Notes: generated from the letters alone by a model not told the origin. A stretch of DNA of 64,000 nt from Craterostigma plantagineum (GCA_027422505.1 JAPQWV010000017.1:14447501-14511500); one strand, 5' to 3'; shown: positions 1 through 11,937, numbered from the stretch's first letter. Program-made: numbers and translations.

Positions 1-1362
1 GTAAATTAATTGATAATGCTCACTTTCGATCGATGGAATGAATTTCAGGGTGAGTTTCGCCGTGCTTTGACGTCAGCATGGCGTCCCCCGTTTCGCCCGA
101 AACCATGCACAGTGGGTAGCCACTTTCGATCGATTTGCACAGACATGGGATAGGGTTTTTGATTAAATTTTGTACCATTAGATGAGTTTCGGTCAAAACT
201 CATAAGTTCACTAGCCTTTAGTTTCGATCGAAACTTAGTTATTCCTAAGATTTGAGTTGGTTCTTGAGCTCATCGCCCAAAACTCTTAAATTGATTTCCT
301 TCTTTCAATTGATTATTATACACGTTGAGGGGAGTTTCGATCGAAACTCATAAGTTACTCAATTCACGAACTAGAGCATGAAATTAATCGTACTTATTTT
401 ATCCTATTCCAGTTTCGCCCGAATGTACTAGGTTTCGATCGAAACTAATACTCAAATCAATTTTCTACTTTCGATCGAAACCTTCAAATATTCATCCACT
501 CGGAACTAATCCGCAACCCCTATTTCCAGATTTCATAAGAGCTACGGCTTTTCTTTAGCCCCATTATAACCAAAACACCCTTTTTAATTTGCGAATCCCT
601 TACTTTCGATCTAAATGTATCATTTTGCTCAAGAACACGATTAATACCCTTAGAACATCAACCCTAAAATCGAAGTTGGTTACAAAACACAAGTTCGAGC
701 AGATTCTCGAGTGGTGCTAACAACCTAAGCTTGTTAAATCCGAAATTTAGAACTAAGAACACCTCATCGAGGTAAGAAAATAAACCCTCAAAACTTAAAT
801 GTTCGAAAAACCCTAGTATATGATATTCTCATGCTTACACACCTTAAGAATACACGATTTCTTGGAGAAAATATAGAATTATGGCAAGAAAATCATACCT
901 ATTCCAAGCTCTTAGTTCGATTTCTCCTTTTATCTCCTCAAGCTTTCGATGGTTTTCCTTACTACGTGAGTTTTATGAAGTCAAATGGTTTTGGGTAGAT
1001 ATTTGGTAAAGAGTATAGTGATGGGACTTAGTGTGGCGTGAATCTCCCATGATTTAGGGGACCTTGTCTTCCAAAGTTTACCTTTAACAATTTGGGCCAA
1101 TGTTATTTATTTAGTTGGGCCTTATGATTCTAGCATTTATAATTATAATTCAGCCATAGTCCAACTTCCTATTCAAGAATTAAGAGTCATCGTAGACCCG
1201 TAATTATTAACTCGGACTTACTCGTAATTCGCACATAGTTTACGAGCATAAAAATTCGTAACGTCACATAAGCATTCGACATGTATGCAATTAACATGAA
1301 ATCACGCTAGTCATACACGAAATTTATTGGCCGACCTAATTTACGGGGACTGGGGTCCTACA
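1..1362 (-). mobile_element. Ty3-type LTR, minus orientation, cut by the window edge
   Basis: The right edge reads ...GGGGTCCTACA at 1351-1362. Its reverse complement, TGTAGGACCCCAGTCC, has the same layout as the LTR starts at 1460 (TGTAATACCCGAGTCC) and 31023. Each is followed within about 40 bp by a CGGCCAATAAAT or GGCCAATAAAT block where that block is preserved. The left end lies outside the window, so a solo LTR and the LTR of a full element cannot be told apart. The interior carries six exact copies of TTCGATCGA, at 25, 125, 223, 336, 434 and 470, several of them extended to the palindrome TTTCGATCGAAA. I see no credible coding frame. Confidence 0.65.
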
Positions 1363-1424
1363 CTACGTGGGAACGGGAAGATGACATGAGGAACCACTAC
1401 CGTGAGCTATTTTCCCCTACCTGA
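1363..1424 (+). pseudogene. Extreme 3' end of a Ty3/gypsy polyprotein
   Basis: From 1365 the frame reads T-W-E-R-E-D-D-M-R-N-H-Y-R-E-L-F and stops at TGA 1422-1424. This is the usual C-terminal tail of plant Ty3/gypsy Pol, after the integrase (ATWE..DDMR..YPELF style). It is followed by a polypurine tract and an LTR in the correct order. Everything upstream is replaced by the minus-orientation LTR ending at 1362, so that LTR is either inserted in pol or joined to it by a rearrangement. The fragment is far too short to be functional. Confidence 0.8.
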
Positions 1425-1446
1425 TTTCGGGGGCAAAATCCCTTTT

Positions 1447-1459
1447 AAGGGAGGGAGGA
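1447..1459 (+). other. Polypurine tract (plus-strand primer site)
   Basis: AAGGGAGGGAGGA lies directly before the TG of the LTR at 1460 and 22 bp after the pol stop codon. Position and composition are those of a Ty3/gypsy PPT, and it fixes the 5' boundary of the following LTR. Confidence 0.85.
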
Positions 1460-4400
1460 TGTAATACCCGAGTCCCGTAAGTAAGTTGGCCAATAAATAT
1501 GCATACATATTATGTGACTTACGTGGCTGCATGAAACATATTTTAAATATTATATGCCTGTGTGATTACATATTAGGTGTTATTAGGATTACTAACCAAG
1601 TAGAAGAATTAATTGAATTTAGGTTAGTTATTGATTTTAGGGTTTCTAGTACATGACATGATAACCTATAAGATTTTAAACTTAGGGTTTTGTAAGGTCC
1701 GAACCCTTAGTGATAAGGTAAACGATTTTAATATTAAAATAGGTACACTAACTTGTATGGAGAGGTTTTTGAAAACTAAGAAAGAGCAATGTCGAAACAA
1801 TGAATCTCGAAATCCTTAAATCTCGAAATCTTTTGAGGCTCGAGATTTATAATTCCGAGAGAAGGTTGAGTTCGAACTTAAGTAATATGAATGTCGAAGT
1901 TATAGGAGGTCGAAATGAGAGTATTGCTAAATAGGAAAATCTCGGTATGCTAGAATTTCGAAACTTGGAGTATAGGGTTTTCTATGTATATCGAAAACTT
2001 AACATAATAATTGAGATATGATAAATATTAATAAAACCACTCATGTCATTTGTACATTAGGTTACGCTAGGTATAGGATAAGAAGACAACAAAGCAACAT
2101 ATATTATAAAGGATAAATATTAGAAGGAGTTGCTTAGGCAAGAGGAAATCTCGTCACTTTACATCTTATCAAATATATCTTAGGGGAAGAACGTTTTTAT
2201 AGAAACCCTTAATAATATAATACTACTGAAACAAGAAAACTCTTGCAAAAGCCACTCAAGACCGATTAAGATAAAAGAATCAAAGCAGGAAGCTTAAAAT
2301 AGAATTCAAACTTCGATTCAGGAAGGTATGATTTCGATTATGATCTCTAAATTAGTTCTAAGCTTTTCCGACTCAGTATTTTACATAACTTGATGGTAAG
2401 AAGGAATTAGGATTTGAACTATTGATTTTAGGGTTTTGATCGAAAATTTAATATCCTTAGGGTGTACTACTTCTGGAATTAGGATAGTTCTTAGAGATCA
2501 TGATGTTACATGAATTTGGATGATATCTGTAGGGTATTTCAGTGGTAATATGATTCCCCAGGTTATGAATTTCGAAGTCGGGATACTTTTGTAGGAATGA
2601 TCTCGAGCTCAAGGATGTCGAAATCATGTAGTACGTAATCGAGCTCGAGATTCATCTTAAGAATATGTCGAAATCCATGTTAAATCCATGCTGAAATGCA
2701 TGTCGAAATTGTGTTGCTAAATCTCGAGATCAAGCTCGAGATTCGTTTTGAAAATCGTTTCGAAATCTATATTAGCCTTAATGTCGAAATCCCACAACAT
2801 GTATATCGAGATTTAAACACAATGCAGCTCGAGATCCTATCTTATAATTCATATCGAGATCTTTAGTGTAATGTCGAGATCTTTGTGCACTATTTAAAAT
2901 GTCGAACTTTGTATATACATCTCGAAGTCTTACCATGTCGAAATCTAGGTGTATTGATTTATAATGTTAACATATATATCGAGATTTAGGTCAAAGCTAA
3001 TATCGAGATCCACTTCAAAATTTGTTTCGAAACTTATAGAAGTCGAAACTAGAATTTTCCAAATTAAGCCAATTTCGTGAAATTATAACTAGACTAACAA
3101 ACCCTAATTTTATATGTTTCTATATTTAGGGTTCGAAGGTTAGCAAAGTACTGTACGATAAGCTAAGGACATCAAGTAAGTGGAAGTCTCAACTACAACA
3201 CATAAATATATGCGCATGAAATTAAGTTTTATCTCTTAGAAAGAGAGCTTCCTATTTTTTTTTTCGTTAACAAAATAGAACACTGGAAATGAACGTTTTT
3301 TTCTCGCATCCCTTGTTCATTCCACTGTCGTAACAAAAATATTGGATGGGTCGACATAGAAATATATGATAATGACGTCTCGATCTGACGGCTATACGTC
3401 TAAATAGATTTCGATCTAAATAAATCTTGATCTATAATCAAAGAAAGATATTCGAAATGGCTCTTATCTTGTGACTTGGAAAAAGCTTTCTTTGTAGAGG
3501 AAGGAAATAACAATTAAAATCTAGGAACAAGAAGATTGAATCGAAATATCGACAAATTCTTTCGAAGTCCAAAGAAATGAAATTTGGATTTTTAAAAGAC
3601 GTTACATGACATGCGTAATTTATTGACATTATACATGATGCCATGCTACGCATATTCACGACATGATCATACGCATGTTTAGTACAAAAGGCATGATATG
3701 AGAGCGTGCATAGTCTACGATCGCCTGAGAGCGATAAAGATTCGCCGATATGGGCGTCTGATGTCGACTCATAGTTGAGTCACGGCTCTTCTATGCTACC
3801 ATGGTGACGTCGTATGGCGCTACCTTTAAGACATGACATGTACAAGGCAAGACATGATTTTAGGGCTAATGCCCTCATGGCGGGTCGTGAAACCTGGAGG
3901 GTGCGAGCTGACAGAGTGAGCGACACCGCGGGTACCTCTGGTGTTGACTACCTCAGATTAGGCTACCAGTGTGAAGCGTCCGCGTGGCGTATGAAACCAC
4001 CTTGGGACAGAAAAGGCGCCCTAGGGTTAGCCTCCCTTGAGTGGGTATTGCCACTTATATATTTATTTATCCCTTGTGGATTCGAGCTCCATGATGGTGC
4101 ATAGCAAGATAGCCGAGGGCCTACATGACAAGACAAGACAAGGAAAAATATGAGGTCTAGGAAGCATTGGCGCAGATGCCTTTGCGAATTTAGGACACGT
4201 GCATGGCATGCATGACTTTCACTTATTGAGCTTTATAAGCTCATTCCACGTATTTTTGTGCTGTAGGTTCACGGGATCACGGTACGTGATCTTTACGATT
4301 GCGAGGCCAAATTTTGAAGCTTCCGGAGGACTTTTGAGGTGGCGGTGTGTACATGGATGCGACCTGAGTGGCGGGCCAATAGATTATTTTGAACTTGCGC

Positions 4401-4567
4401 ACTCACCTATGTATTTATGTCCTATGAATATTTTGTATGTACAGAAGAATTTCCTTTATATAAAAGGAAAAATTTTGTACGTATTTTCGTATATAGATTT
4501 TATGTATATCACATGCAGTCATACAAATTAGTAGTAAGAATGGGCGGTAGAAGTCAGGGGCGCCACA
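1460..4567 (+). mobile_element. 3' LTR of a Ty3/gypsy element, about 3.1 kb
   Basis: It starts TGTAATACCCGAGTCCCGTAAG at the PPT. The likely end is GGGGCGCCACA at 4557-4567, matching the (C/T)ACA ends of the related LTRs at 32734 and, inverted, at 54048. The 3' half (about 3660-4300) shares a block with both relatives, including CACTTATTGAGCTTTATAAGCTCAT at 4220-4244, probably the polyadenylation region. The stretch 1790-3060 is saturated with TCGAAAT, CTCGAGAT and ATATCGAGAT motifs. Small open frames at 3814-4104 and 4199-4531 are not conserved in the related LTRs. No target duplication can be checked because the 5' partner is off the window. Confidence 0.75.
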
Positions 4568-6961
4568 GTTTACGAGAATTTCTCGTCATGTCCATGCCAA
4601 GTTAACGTGGATGCAATCCTCCCAGTTCCGACAACGTCCTTTGTTAAAAAAATATTTGTATATATAAATTATATGATTTAAAAGTATCGTCTAATCCTTT
4701 TAAATTAGATACTTTCGTAAAAATTCTTTGAAATTACCTAATTTATATATGTTACTATAAAAGGAATCTTGAAAAAAGGAATTTCCGAGATCAAAGAGTC
4801 TCGTAAACCTCCAATGGCATTTTTATCTTTATTTTAATTTTTACTTTTTAGTTTTTAATAATTATTCCTTATTTTTATTTTTCCTTTTTTTTCATAATTT
4901 TTAACATCTTCTCTCTTTTTTTATTAATTTTTCATTTATTTATTTTTAATATATTTTTATTTTCTATTTTATTTTAATTGACTTTAATATTATTTAATTT
5001 TGTTTAATATTTTTATTTCAAGATAATTTTTATTTCTCTCTTTGTTATTTATTGGATTTTAATGGTTAGGGGGTTAGAGTTTTAGGGATTCATGTCGTGC
5101 GTGGGAACCCGTGTATACATGCAACGGCCCGCACATAAAACTTAAAAACAAGAAAATAACGCCCAATTTATAATCAATTGAAATACTAAATAACAATGCA
5201 AAGTTGTCAATAGAAAAATACTTAATGGACGTAAGCACTAATTTCTATGGCACAACACCTCCCACTTCTGAAACATGTTCTTAATTAACCCTACGCGCTC
5301 CAAAACATGTGGAAGCACTAATCTATGGCACAACACCTCCCACTTCTGAAACATGTTCTTAATTAACCCTAAGCGCTCCAAAACATGTGGAAGCACTAAT
5401 CCTAGAGCATGCACTACACCCTTCATGAACGGCATGTTGATGTCGTATGACGTATCGGAGTTATACACCGGCATTCTCCTATTTGTCCAATCAACCGCTA
5501 AACTGTGAGTGCAGGTTTCAACGCTGCACAAGTTTTCAACGCATATATGTGTATTTTCCCTTGAATATGCATGCGGGTGTCCTGCATATATGCACGGGTC
5601 TCCTGCTTAAATACGCTCATTCTAGCACGGGACCCGTCCATTGGATCCCTTGCGAATTCCACAAGGGCCCCCTGCAAACAAGTACGTCCCCTGTGGACGT
5701 ACTCTACAGGGGACCCGTGTTGTATGCCACCGGGTCTTCAAAACGCACAGGAGACTCATATGCATAGGTTTAATTGTGCATATTTGGTCATCATCTACAC
5801 AGCGTGCAAGTGGGAAACGAATTAAATATTCTAATACTGCTTGCGAAAAGAAGAATTAAAATGCACCTTCTTGGTCGCTGCCTTGTTCCAAATCGAAGTG
5901 AATCTTCTGGGTCTTTAAAAAAATCGAAGTGATGCTGTGAAATCCGAAACACCTTCTCTGATAAATCTACACTTGCTTGAGAGAGCGCGATTTGAGGACG
6001 AGCAAAGAAGTTGAACTCTAAAATGTGAAAGTGAAAGTGAAATTTAAGAGCTTCAAAAAGAGGAAAACGACAAGAAACTGTGAAAATGAAGAGTAATTTA
6101 ACTGGTTAATCGAATAAGGGTACTATCTTTTAAGTTAAACTAGTAATTTTGCACACTCAATGCTATTTGAGTAATGTTTTTTATTAAATTTATTTTAGTG
6201 TGAAATATTTCATAGAAATCATAACTTAAATTTATTTGTATGTTTTAAATATGTAAAAAAGGAAAAGGTAATTTATTATAAATTTAAAGTAGGATAGTAA
6301 TTTACTAAACATAGTAAATTAAATAAAAGAATAGTAGTAAAACTGAATACAATAATTACATGTAGTTAGTGATTTTTTTAATTTTATGAATTAATTTTTT
6401 TAATCTCAATGACGACTATTTGACGGTTTATCCTATCCAGTCACCCTTAATATAATATAATATATATTTTAAGAAGGGGCTGCGTTTAAAATTCTGAATG
6501 AGGAGGCCATCTACGTAATTGATGGAAATTATACTTTATAATAAAATTGAATCGTCGAGCACAAATTCTTTACCAGCGACACAAATTCATGGAAATATAT
6601 AAGAATTCAGTTTATATGTCATTAATATTATACTATTATTCTTGACACACCATGCGTGTGTGCGATAAAATAAAATATATTATTATTAAATAACTTTAAT
6701 ACGGACGTGGTTTTAGAATTTTCTACTTTAATATATATAAAAAAAATCAGTGTGTTCAATTGAGACCACTTGATTTATCATAGTCTCTCTCTCATTCTTA
6801 ATTTAATATAAAAGATAGGCCAACCTGTAAATCTGGAAATTTATCAGTCACCAATATCCGCCCCGGCTTAAATCTCCCTTGATATTAGGGTTTCTCTCCT
6901 TCATAATCAATATCAATCTTCAGAGCAAAAATAGGTTGTTCTTCAAAGTTTTCTTGTAACC
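4568..6961. other. Intergenic, AT-rich, no recognisable gene
   Basis: 4620-5060 is very AT-rich with long T and A runs and resembles the AT-rich interior of the element at 22.9-23.5 kb. 5100-5830 is more balanced and includes a 78-bp tandem duplication and short interleaved inverted repeats near 5680-5715. A 97-codon minus-strand open frame (5531-5238) spans the duplication, but I recognise no family in it. 5870-6900 is AT-rich. The last ~150 bases before 6962 may hold the promoter and 5' UTR of the BTB pseudogene, but I cannot place a TATA box with confidence. Confidence 0.5.
5245..5400. repeat. 78-bp tandem duplication, two units
   Basis: Units 5245-5322 and 5323-5400 begin CTATGGCACAACACCTCCC and differ at very few positions (for example CTACGCGC versus CTAAGCGC). 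The period is 78, a multiple of three, so the minus-strand open frame stays open through both copies. Confidence 0.9.
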
Positions 6962-8826
6962 ATGAGTGACGATGCTTCAGCTCGCGACTTTATGTTTGGT
7001 TTCAACGACAGTACTTTTTTCTGATCGTGAGCTGACCATCGACATTCTCGACGAAAACGTGACCCCAATCGAATCCAGGGACCTTCACTCTCCAGAGAAC
7101 GGTAGCCCTAGCCTTCGATTAATGCATAATATCTTTGTTGTTAGGCTTGGAAGTAGAAGCCTGAAGAAGTTGTTAAATCTGCTTTTAGTCTTATTTGTAT
7201 TTTCTTTTTAGGTGTTGAAAGCGATTGCTCGGATTTTTCGGAAGGATGTTCTAAAGTTCTGAATATTCACGTCAGCTCTCTTCTTTTAGCTAAAGAGAGT
7301 CCATTTTTCCGTAAAGTAATGGTGCCTTCAATCTAGTGATTGCTCATATTCATTTCTCTGTCTACTAAGTGTTGGGTTCTCTTATACTGCAGTTGTTCGC
7401 CAGTGGTATGATGGAATCAAAACAAAGATGCGTCACTCTTAGAGTTAATGCCTCAGGTCTCTAATTTTCTTTAAAATAAACTACTGATAACACAACTCAG
7501 GATATTTTATGATTGGTAAATGCATTCTCAGAGAGATATATCTCCTCGTTGCGTGTACTGTATCAGGCAAAGTTGTTTTATCTATTGGGGAATAATGAGT
7601 TGTTCGGTTACATGAATATATTAACCGGTTCCTTTTCAATTAACAGAGGAAACTGCGTTTGTTGAACTCCTGAAATACATTTATAGTGGTACATTAACTA
7701 CCAGCAGTGCACCTGCTTTGCTGGCCGTGCTTAAGTCAGCCGACAGATTCGAGGTGATTTCATGCATGAGGCTTTACGTAAAGCTATTAACAGAGTTGCC
7801 CATGACTACTGAGGTTGCGTTGCTCTCTCTTGATTTTACTTCTAGCATCTCGAGGACTGATGAGGTTCAACTTTTATCTGATGCAACAAAAAGGTTCTTG
7901 GAAGACCAATATAAGGATATATAAAAGTTAGTACCTCAACCCAAACTATGATTGGCATGCTTCATAGACTACTTAAACTTCACTTTCTCTGTTTTTTTCT
8001 GGGTAATCTACGCTTCAATTTTGAATCCCATTATGCAGAGTTCAAGATGAAATTATGGAGATGCCCGTTGCTGTGATGGACATCATCTTACCAAGTGACC
8101 TTATCAAGGTTAATTCGGAGGATACTATGTTTGACCTTGTTGTGAAATGGATTGAGACTCATTATCCAAAGATAGAGGACCAAAGGAATATCCTTTCGAC
8201 AAGTTTGGGCAAGTATATTCGGTTTCCCTACATGTCCCTCGATAAGCTTAGGGAGGTTTATTGCTTGGATATCTTAGATGATATATTTGCGTATAAAGCG
8301 GTTGTCGATGCCCTATTTTTACCAACACTGGATGAAAGCCACCACTGAGAACTCAGACTCCTCAAACAGCTACCACCCATATGTGAGACGAGACAACGAA
8401 CGAAGGCCTATTAAAGTGCTCCCCCTCCCATTCGAAGGGCTTATCGTCCGTTTTGACCTCAAGTTCGATGAATGCGTTAACTTGAAACCAAAGGGATGTC
8501 TTTATTTTGACACGTTCAGCTTTGGCGGGCTTGAATTTGTTCTGTTTGTAGGATGCTCGGTTAATGTCCAAGGGAATATGGAGTTTCATGTTCGTTTGTT
8601 GAAGAGCACAACAAACTGCCTTGTGGTTCTTGGCATTCGCTATGATTTTTCTGCATGGTCGAAAAGCTCAAATACCTTCGTTCAGAAGAAATCTGGCAAA
8701 GAAATTTGTGATAATGGGAATGCTATAACGTTGTATCAGGCGCCCTGGTCTAATTTTGAGGCTGGGCAAAGTCTTGATTCCTTCGATGGTAATATGTTCC
8801 TTGAGGTCAAGCTTAGTATGCAATGA
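6962..8826 (+). pseudogene. BTB/BACK protein of the LRB/POB1 family, decayed
   Basis: Five exons can be drawn with GT..AG introns: 6962-7101, 7212-7315, 7393-7456, 7647-7926, 8039-8826. The product follows LRB/POB1 proteins, which are substrate adaptors of CUL3 E3 ligases that act on phytochrome-interacting factors. Recognisable in order are an N-terminal FNDSTF-SDRELTIDI segment, a BTB fold (S-S-L-L-L-A-K-E-S-P-F-F, F-A-S-G-M-M-E-S), BACK (R-F-E-V-I-S-C-M-R, P-M-T-T-E-V-A-L-L) and the C-terminal region (F-D-L-K-F-D-E-C-V-N-L). There are three lesions: an extra T in a T run at 7015-7020 shifts the frame; TAA at 7922-7924 replaces the Thr codon expected in Y-K-D-I-T-K; and the frame shifts again between about 8300 and 8348, where one frame ends at TGA 8346 and the C-terminal frame takes over. 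I judge it a pseudogene; the homopolymer shift alone could be a sequencing error, but all three are unlikely to be. Confidence 0.85.
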
Positions 8827-9124
8827 AGACTCTGCAATGTCATCTCGCTCATCAAATCGATCATTTGTTCTTACCCGAATGAGTTTGCTCTTCTTACTAT
8901 ACCCTTATTGGTTCGATGTATTTACTTTTTTTGGCATGGATAGTTATTTGTTTTTTGTTTTCAAAAAATTAAATTGTTATTTGCAACTAAAATTGGGAGG
9001 TTAATTGGGTTGGATTGCCTTGGTGTTGAGGCAGAGTTCGTAGCAATTGATGAGGGAAGAATTACCAAGTGTCGTGATCGAGTTGGTAGCTTAGGTGGAT
9101 GAGAAGATCTTCAAATTTGGAACA

Positions 9125-9190
9125 GTGAAATCCGTAAATGCACTGATGTGAAATCCGTAAATGCACTGATGTGAAATCCGTAAATGCACT
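9125..9190. repeat. 23-bp tandem triplication
   Basis: GTGAAATCCGTAAATGCACTGAT begins at 9125, 9148 and 9171; the third copy breaks off at 9188-9190, where similarity to the copia LTR begins. It lies exactly at the truncation point of the 5' LTR. Confidence 0.9.
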
Positions 9191-9501
9191 TATTAACGGG
9201 CCGGCCCATTATGACATCTATATATATGGGTGTGGTCCCTAAGTGCTGTAAAACGAAACACACAGCCGTCACTCTCGTAAAACCCTAGTGACTGTCGTCT
9301 AAAGATCTTTGGGGTACCCATATTCCCCAAACTAAATGTTTCGCGTAGGCGTACTCGGAAGATCCACATACCCAATTCTCAATACGAATACTATGGAATT
9401 CTCAGGTACGCTTTCTATTTCTACTGTATTTGGTTTATGGCCTTAATTAATCCAATCAAGGTTAAAGTATTGTCGGAACCATACGGTCACGGATCCCAAC
9501 A
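9189..9501 (+). repeat. 5' LTR of the copia element, left part missing
   Basis: It aligns with 15478-15786, from CTTATTAACGGGCCGGCCCA to GGATCCCAACA. The TG end (TGTTAGG, present at 15228) and about 250 bp are absent. A TCTATATATATG stretch at 9217-9228 may be the LTR TATA region. Confidence 0.85.
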
Positions 9502-9503
9502 AG

Positions 9504-9515
9504 TGGTATCAGAGC
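9504..9515 (+). other. Primer-binding site, initiator tRNA-Met type
   Basis: TGGTATCAGAGC lies two bases after the 5' LTR end. It is complementary to the 3' end of plant initiator tRNA-Met, the common PBS of copia elements. Confidence 0.9.
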
Positions 9516-10894
9516 AACCTTGCTTTGGATTATCAGGGTGTATCACGTCTTTTACCTTTTAGATCTGGTATAATACGTGTTTTTGAGTCTTGAAATTCTG
9601 GGATACGGTGTTCAGCGGCAAAGAGATCTGCAGGGCGGCGCCGTCGGGCGATGCTTTCGGCTGCTACAGATCGATCTTCGCCGCCGATGGGTCACGAACG
9701 CCCTCGCAAGCAGCGCCGTTGGGCGCTGCGTCGGATTTGCAATTCAGCGCCGTCCGGTTGTTGTTTGGGCGATGTGGGCATGCGATGTAGGCCGCTTCAG
9801 GTAGCGTGGCTTTGGGGCATGTGAAGGCAGTGTCGTTCGGTCGCTTTGTGGTTAGGCGACGTTGTGCACACGTCGTTGGGCGCTGTAGGTTTTGCATCCA
9901 CACTGCTGTTGCGATGCGGTGGTCTTTGTTACATGTACTGCTAGTCTACTGTTTGGTGGCTGCAAGAAACTATTTTATTTCTTTGTTACGTTCAGCCCTA
10001 GGGTTTATAATAGGCCCAATAGTGGCCCGCTTCATTTTCTCTTTTATATGTGCGTTAATGACATGTATGGCCTAGGTTTCATGTCAGCGTTACGTTATAT
10101 ATGTTGCTGTGATTTCGTTAGGGCTGCTTTAGGGTTTCTAAATGGGCTTAATATGTTTTGGCCCATATAGGCTATTAATATATATATATATATATATATT
10201 ATATGTGGGCCATTTAAGTTTTTCTTTGAGCTTCCTAGATTTTAGTAAATAGGCCATTTAAGAATAATTTTAGGTCCACTTCAGATTTGGACTATTTTAG
10301 TAGGCCCAATAAATGTGTTATTAGTTGGCTATTTTTCGTGACTATTCGGGGTGCTTCTAAAAGTCAGAAGTATTCGGAAAAATTGCGACTTTTAACAGAC
10401 AGTGATTATTAAATTTAATAACGGCATAAAGATGCTTTTTTAGCATATCGATTATTAGAGATGTTTTATCGAAGCAGTATAGTCACCTTCGTGACCTCTG
10501 CTGTGGAGATTTTATAAATCTAATAGTCGAGACGGTGGCGTAACATGACACATGCGGATATTTCGATCGGCCCTTCGGAAGACGATTGTATGGCAATGTC
10601 ATGTGTACGTCTGTGATGATAAGCTGAAGTACCGGAAGGTCTTTCCATTGCGAGTAGCTGATAGGCCCTTTCGGAAGGCGACTACTTGGCTGTAATAGGG
10701 TATGAACGCTTGATCGTTGCACCAGTTTGATTGACTATCTAACCTTCGTTAGGCTCTTTTGCACAACGATTGAGCTAAAGATGGGTTGTTATTCTATAAC
10801 TTTTTAAACATTATTAAGGCTAAAAATTGTGAGTTAATTCAATCATCGTTCTCTTTTCAGCTGAGGTGTCGGTGTTGCAATTACGAACTATGCC
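9516..10894 (+). other. Untranslated leader of the copia element
   Basis: No conserved coding frame is visible. 9600-9900 is GC-rich. A (TA)n run lies at about 10178-10200. 10540-10690 contains two similar stretches around CCCTTCGGAAG(A/G)CGA. The gag frame follows. Confidence 0.6.
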
Positions 10895-11833
10895 ATGAAC
10901 AGCTTTCCTAAACTTAGTGGAATGACCTTTGCTGCTTGGAAGAATAAATTGCTTATGGTTCTGGGTTGTCTGGACCTAGATTACGCTATTATTAATCCGC
11001 GTTCAGCTGAACTCACTGAGGAGAGCTCTCGTCAGGAACAGAGAGCTCACAAAAAGTGGGAGCAGACTAACCGCGTAAGTCTTATGGTCATGAAGAATGC
11101 AATCCCAGAGATCTTCTTAAGTACTGTGTCATCAGAGGCGACTGCAAAGGAGTTTCTCGATGCCATACAGGAGCGTTTGTGAAAAACGATAAGGCGGAGA
11201 CAAGTGTTTCTTTATGCAAACTTGTTTCCATGAGGTATAAGGGCAACATAAACATTCGTGAGTATATTCTCGAAATGGCGGATTTAGCCACTATGCTGAG
11301 AGCACTCAAGCTCGAACTTCCTGAGGATTTGGTTGTTCATTTGGTGCTTGTCTCTCTCCATGCACAGACAATTCGAGGTGAGCTATAATTTTCAGAAGGA
11401 AAAATGGACAATTAATGAGCTCATTTCTCATTTGGTGCAAGAAGAGGAGAGACTTAGGCAGCGTAAAATCGAGAGTGCTCATCTGGCTTCGACTCACTCT
11501 GTTGTTGGCAAAAAGAGAAAGGCTAAGGAAAATGCGGTCAATCAGAAGAAGCCTAAGGGCCCTGACAAAGAGCGTAAAGAAAAACCAATTGAATGCTTCT
11601 TCTGCAAGAAAGCTTCTCACTTGAAGAAGGACTGTGCCAAATATCATGCTTGGCGACTAAAGAAAGGTACAAATTTGGCTTTTGTAAGCGCTGAAATTAA
11701 TTTGGTTGTTGTAACTGCATATACGTGGTGGGTTGATTCCGGTGCTACAACTCACATAAGTATGTCTATGCAAGGTTGCCTGAGCTGCCGAAAGCCCAGT
11801 GATGCTGAAAGATTCATCTATATGGGGGCTTGA
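10895..11833 (+). pseudogene. copia gag and protease, frameshifted
   Basis: Gag starts M-N-S-F-P-K-L-S-G at 10895 and runs to a stop at 11180-11182. It continues in another frame from about 11179 (K-L-V-S-M-R-Y-K-G), and in a third from about 11370. The third frame carries a CCHC zinc knuckle, C-F-F-C-K-K-A-S-H-L-K-K-D-C (about 11594-11635), for RNA binding in the particle, and the aspartic protease signature W-W-V-D-S-G-A-T-T-H (about 11727-11756), where D is the catalytic residue. It ends at TGA 11831. At least two frameshifts plus this stop separate parts that should be one polyprotein, so it cannot make a normal product without correction. Confidence 0.85.
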
Positions 11834-11937
11834 GAAACAGTTGAAGTTCAAGGCTTGGGGACTTTGAGATTATTATTACGTTCTGGTTTCTTTTTGGATT
11901 TGTATAACACTTTCCTTGTACCGTCATTAGACGGAAT

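Noticed and set aside
3814..4605. Open frames of 62-110 codons in the LTR at 1460-4567
   Set aside because: They have no recognisable domain and are not preserved in the related LTRs at 31023 and 54048.
5680..5720. Interleaved hairpins (GTACGTCC/GGACGTAC; TCCCCTGT/ACAGGGGA)
   Set aside because: Stems are only 8 bp, with no promoter, T-run or conserved context to suggest a terminator or structured RNA.
9577..10170. Overlapping open frames on both strands in the GC-rich copia leader
   Set aside because: Frames overlap on both strands, as GC-rich sequence produces by chance, and the region is a typical untranslated leader.
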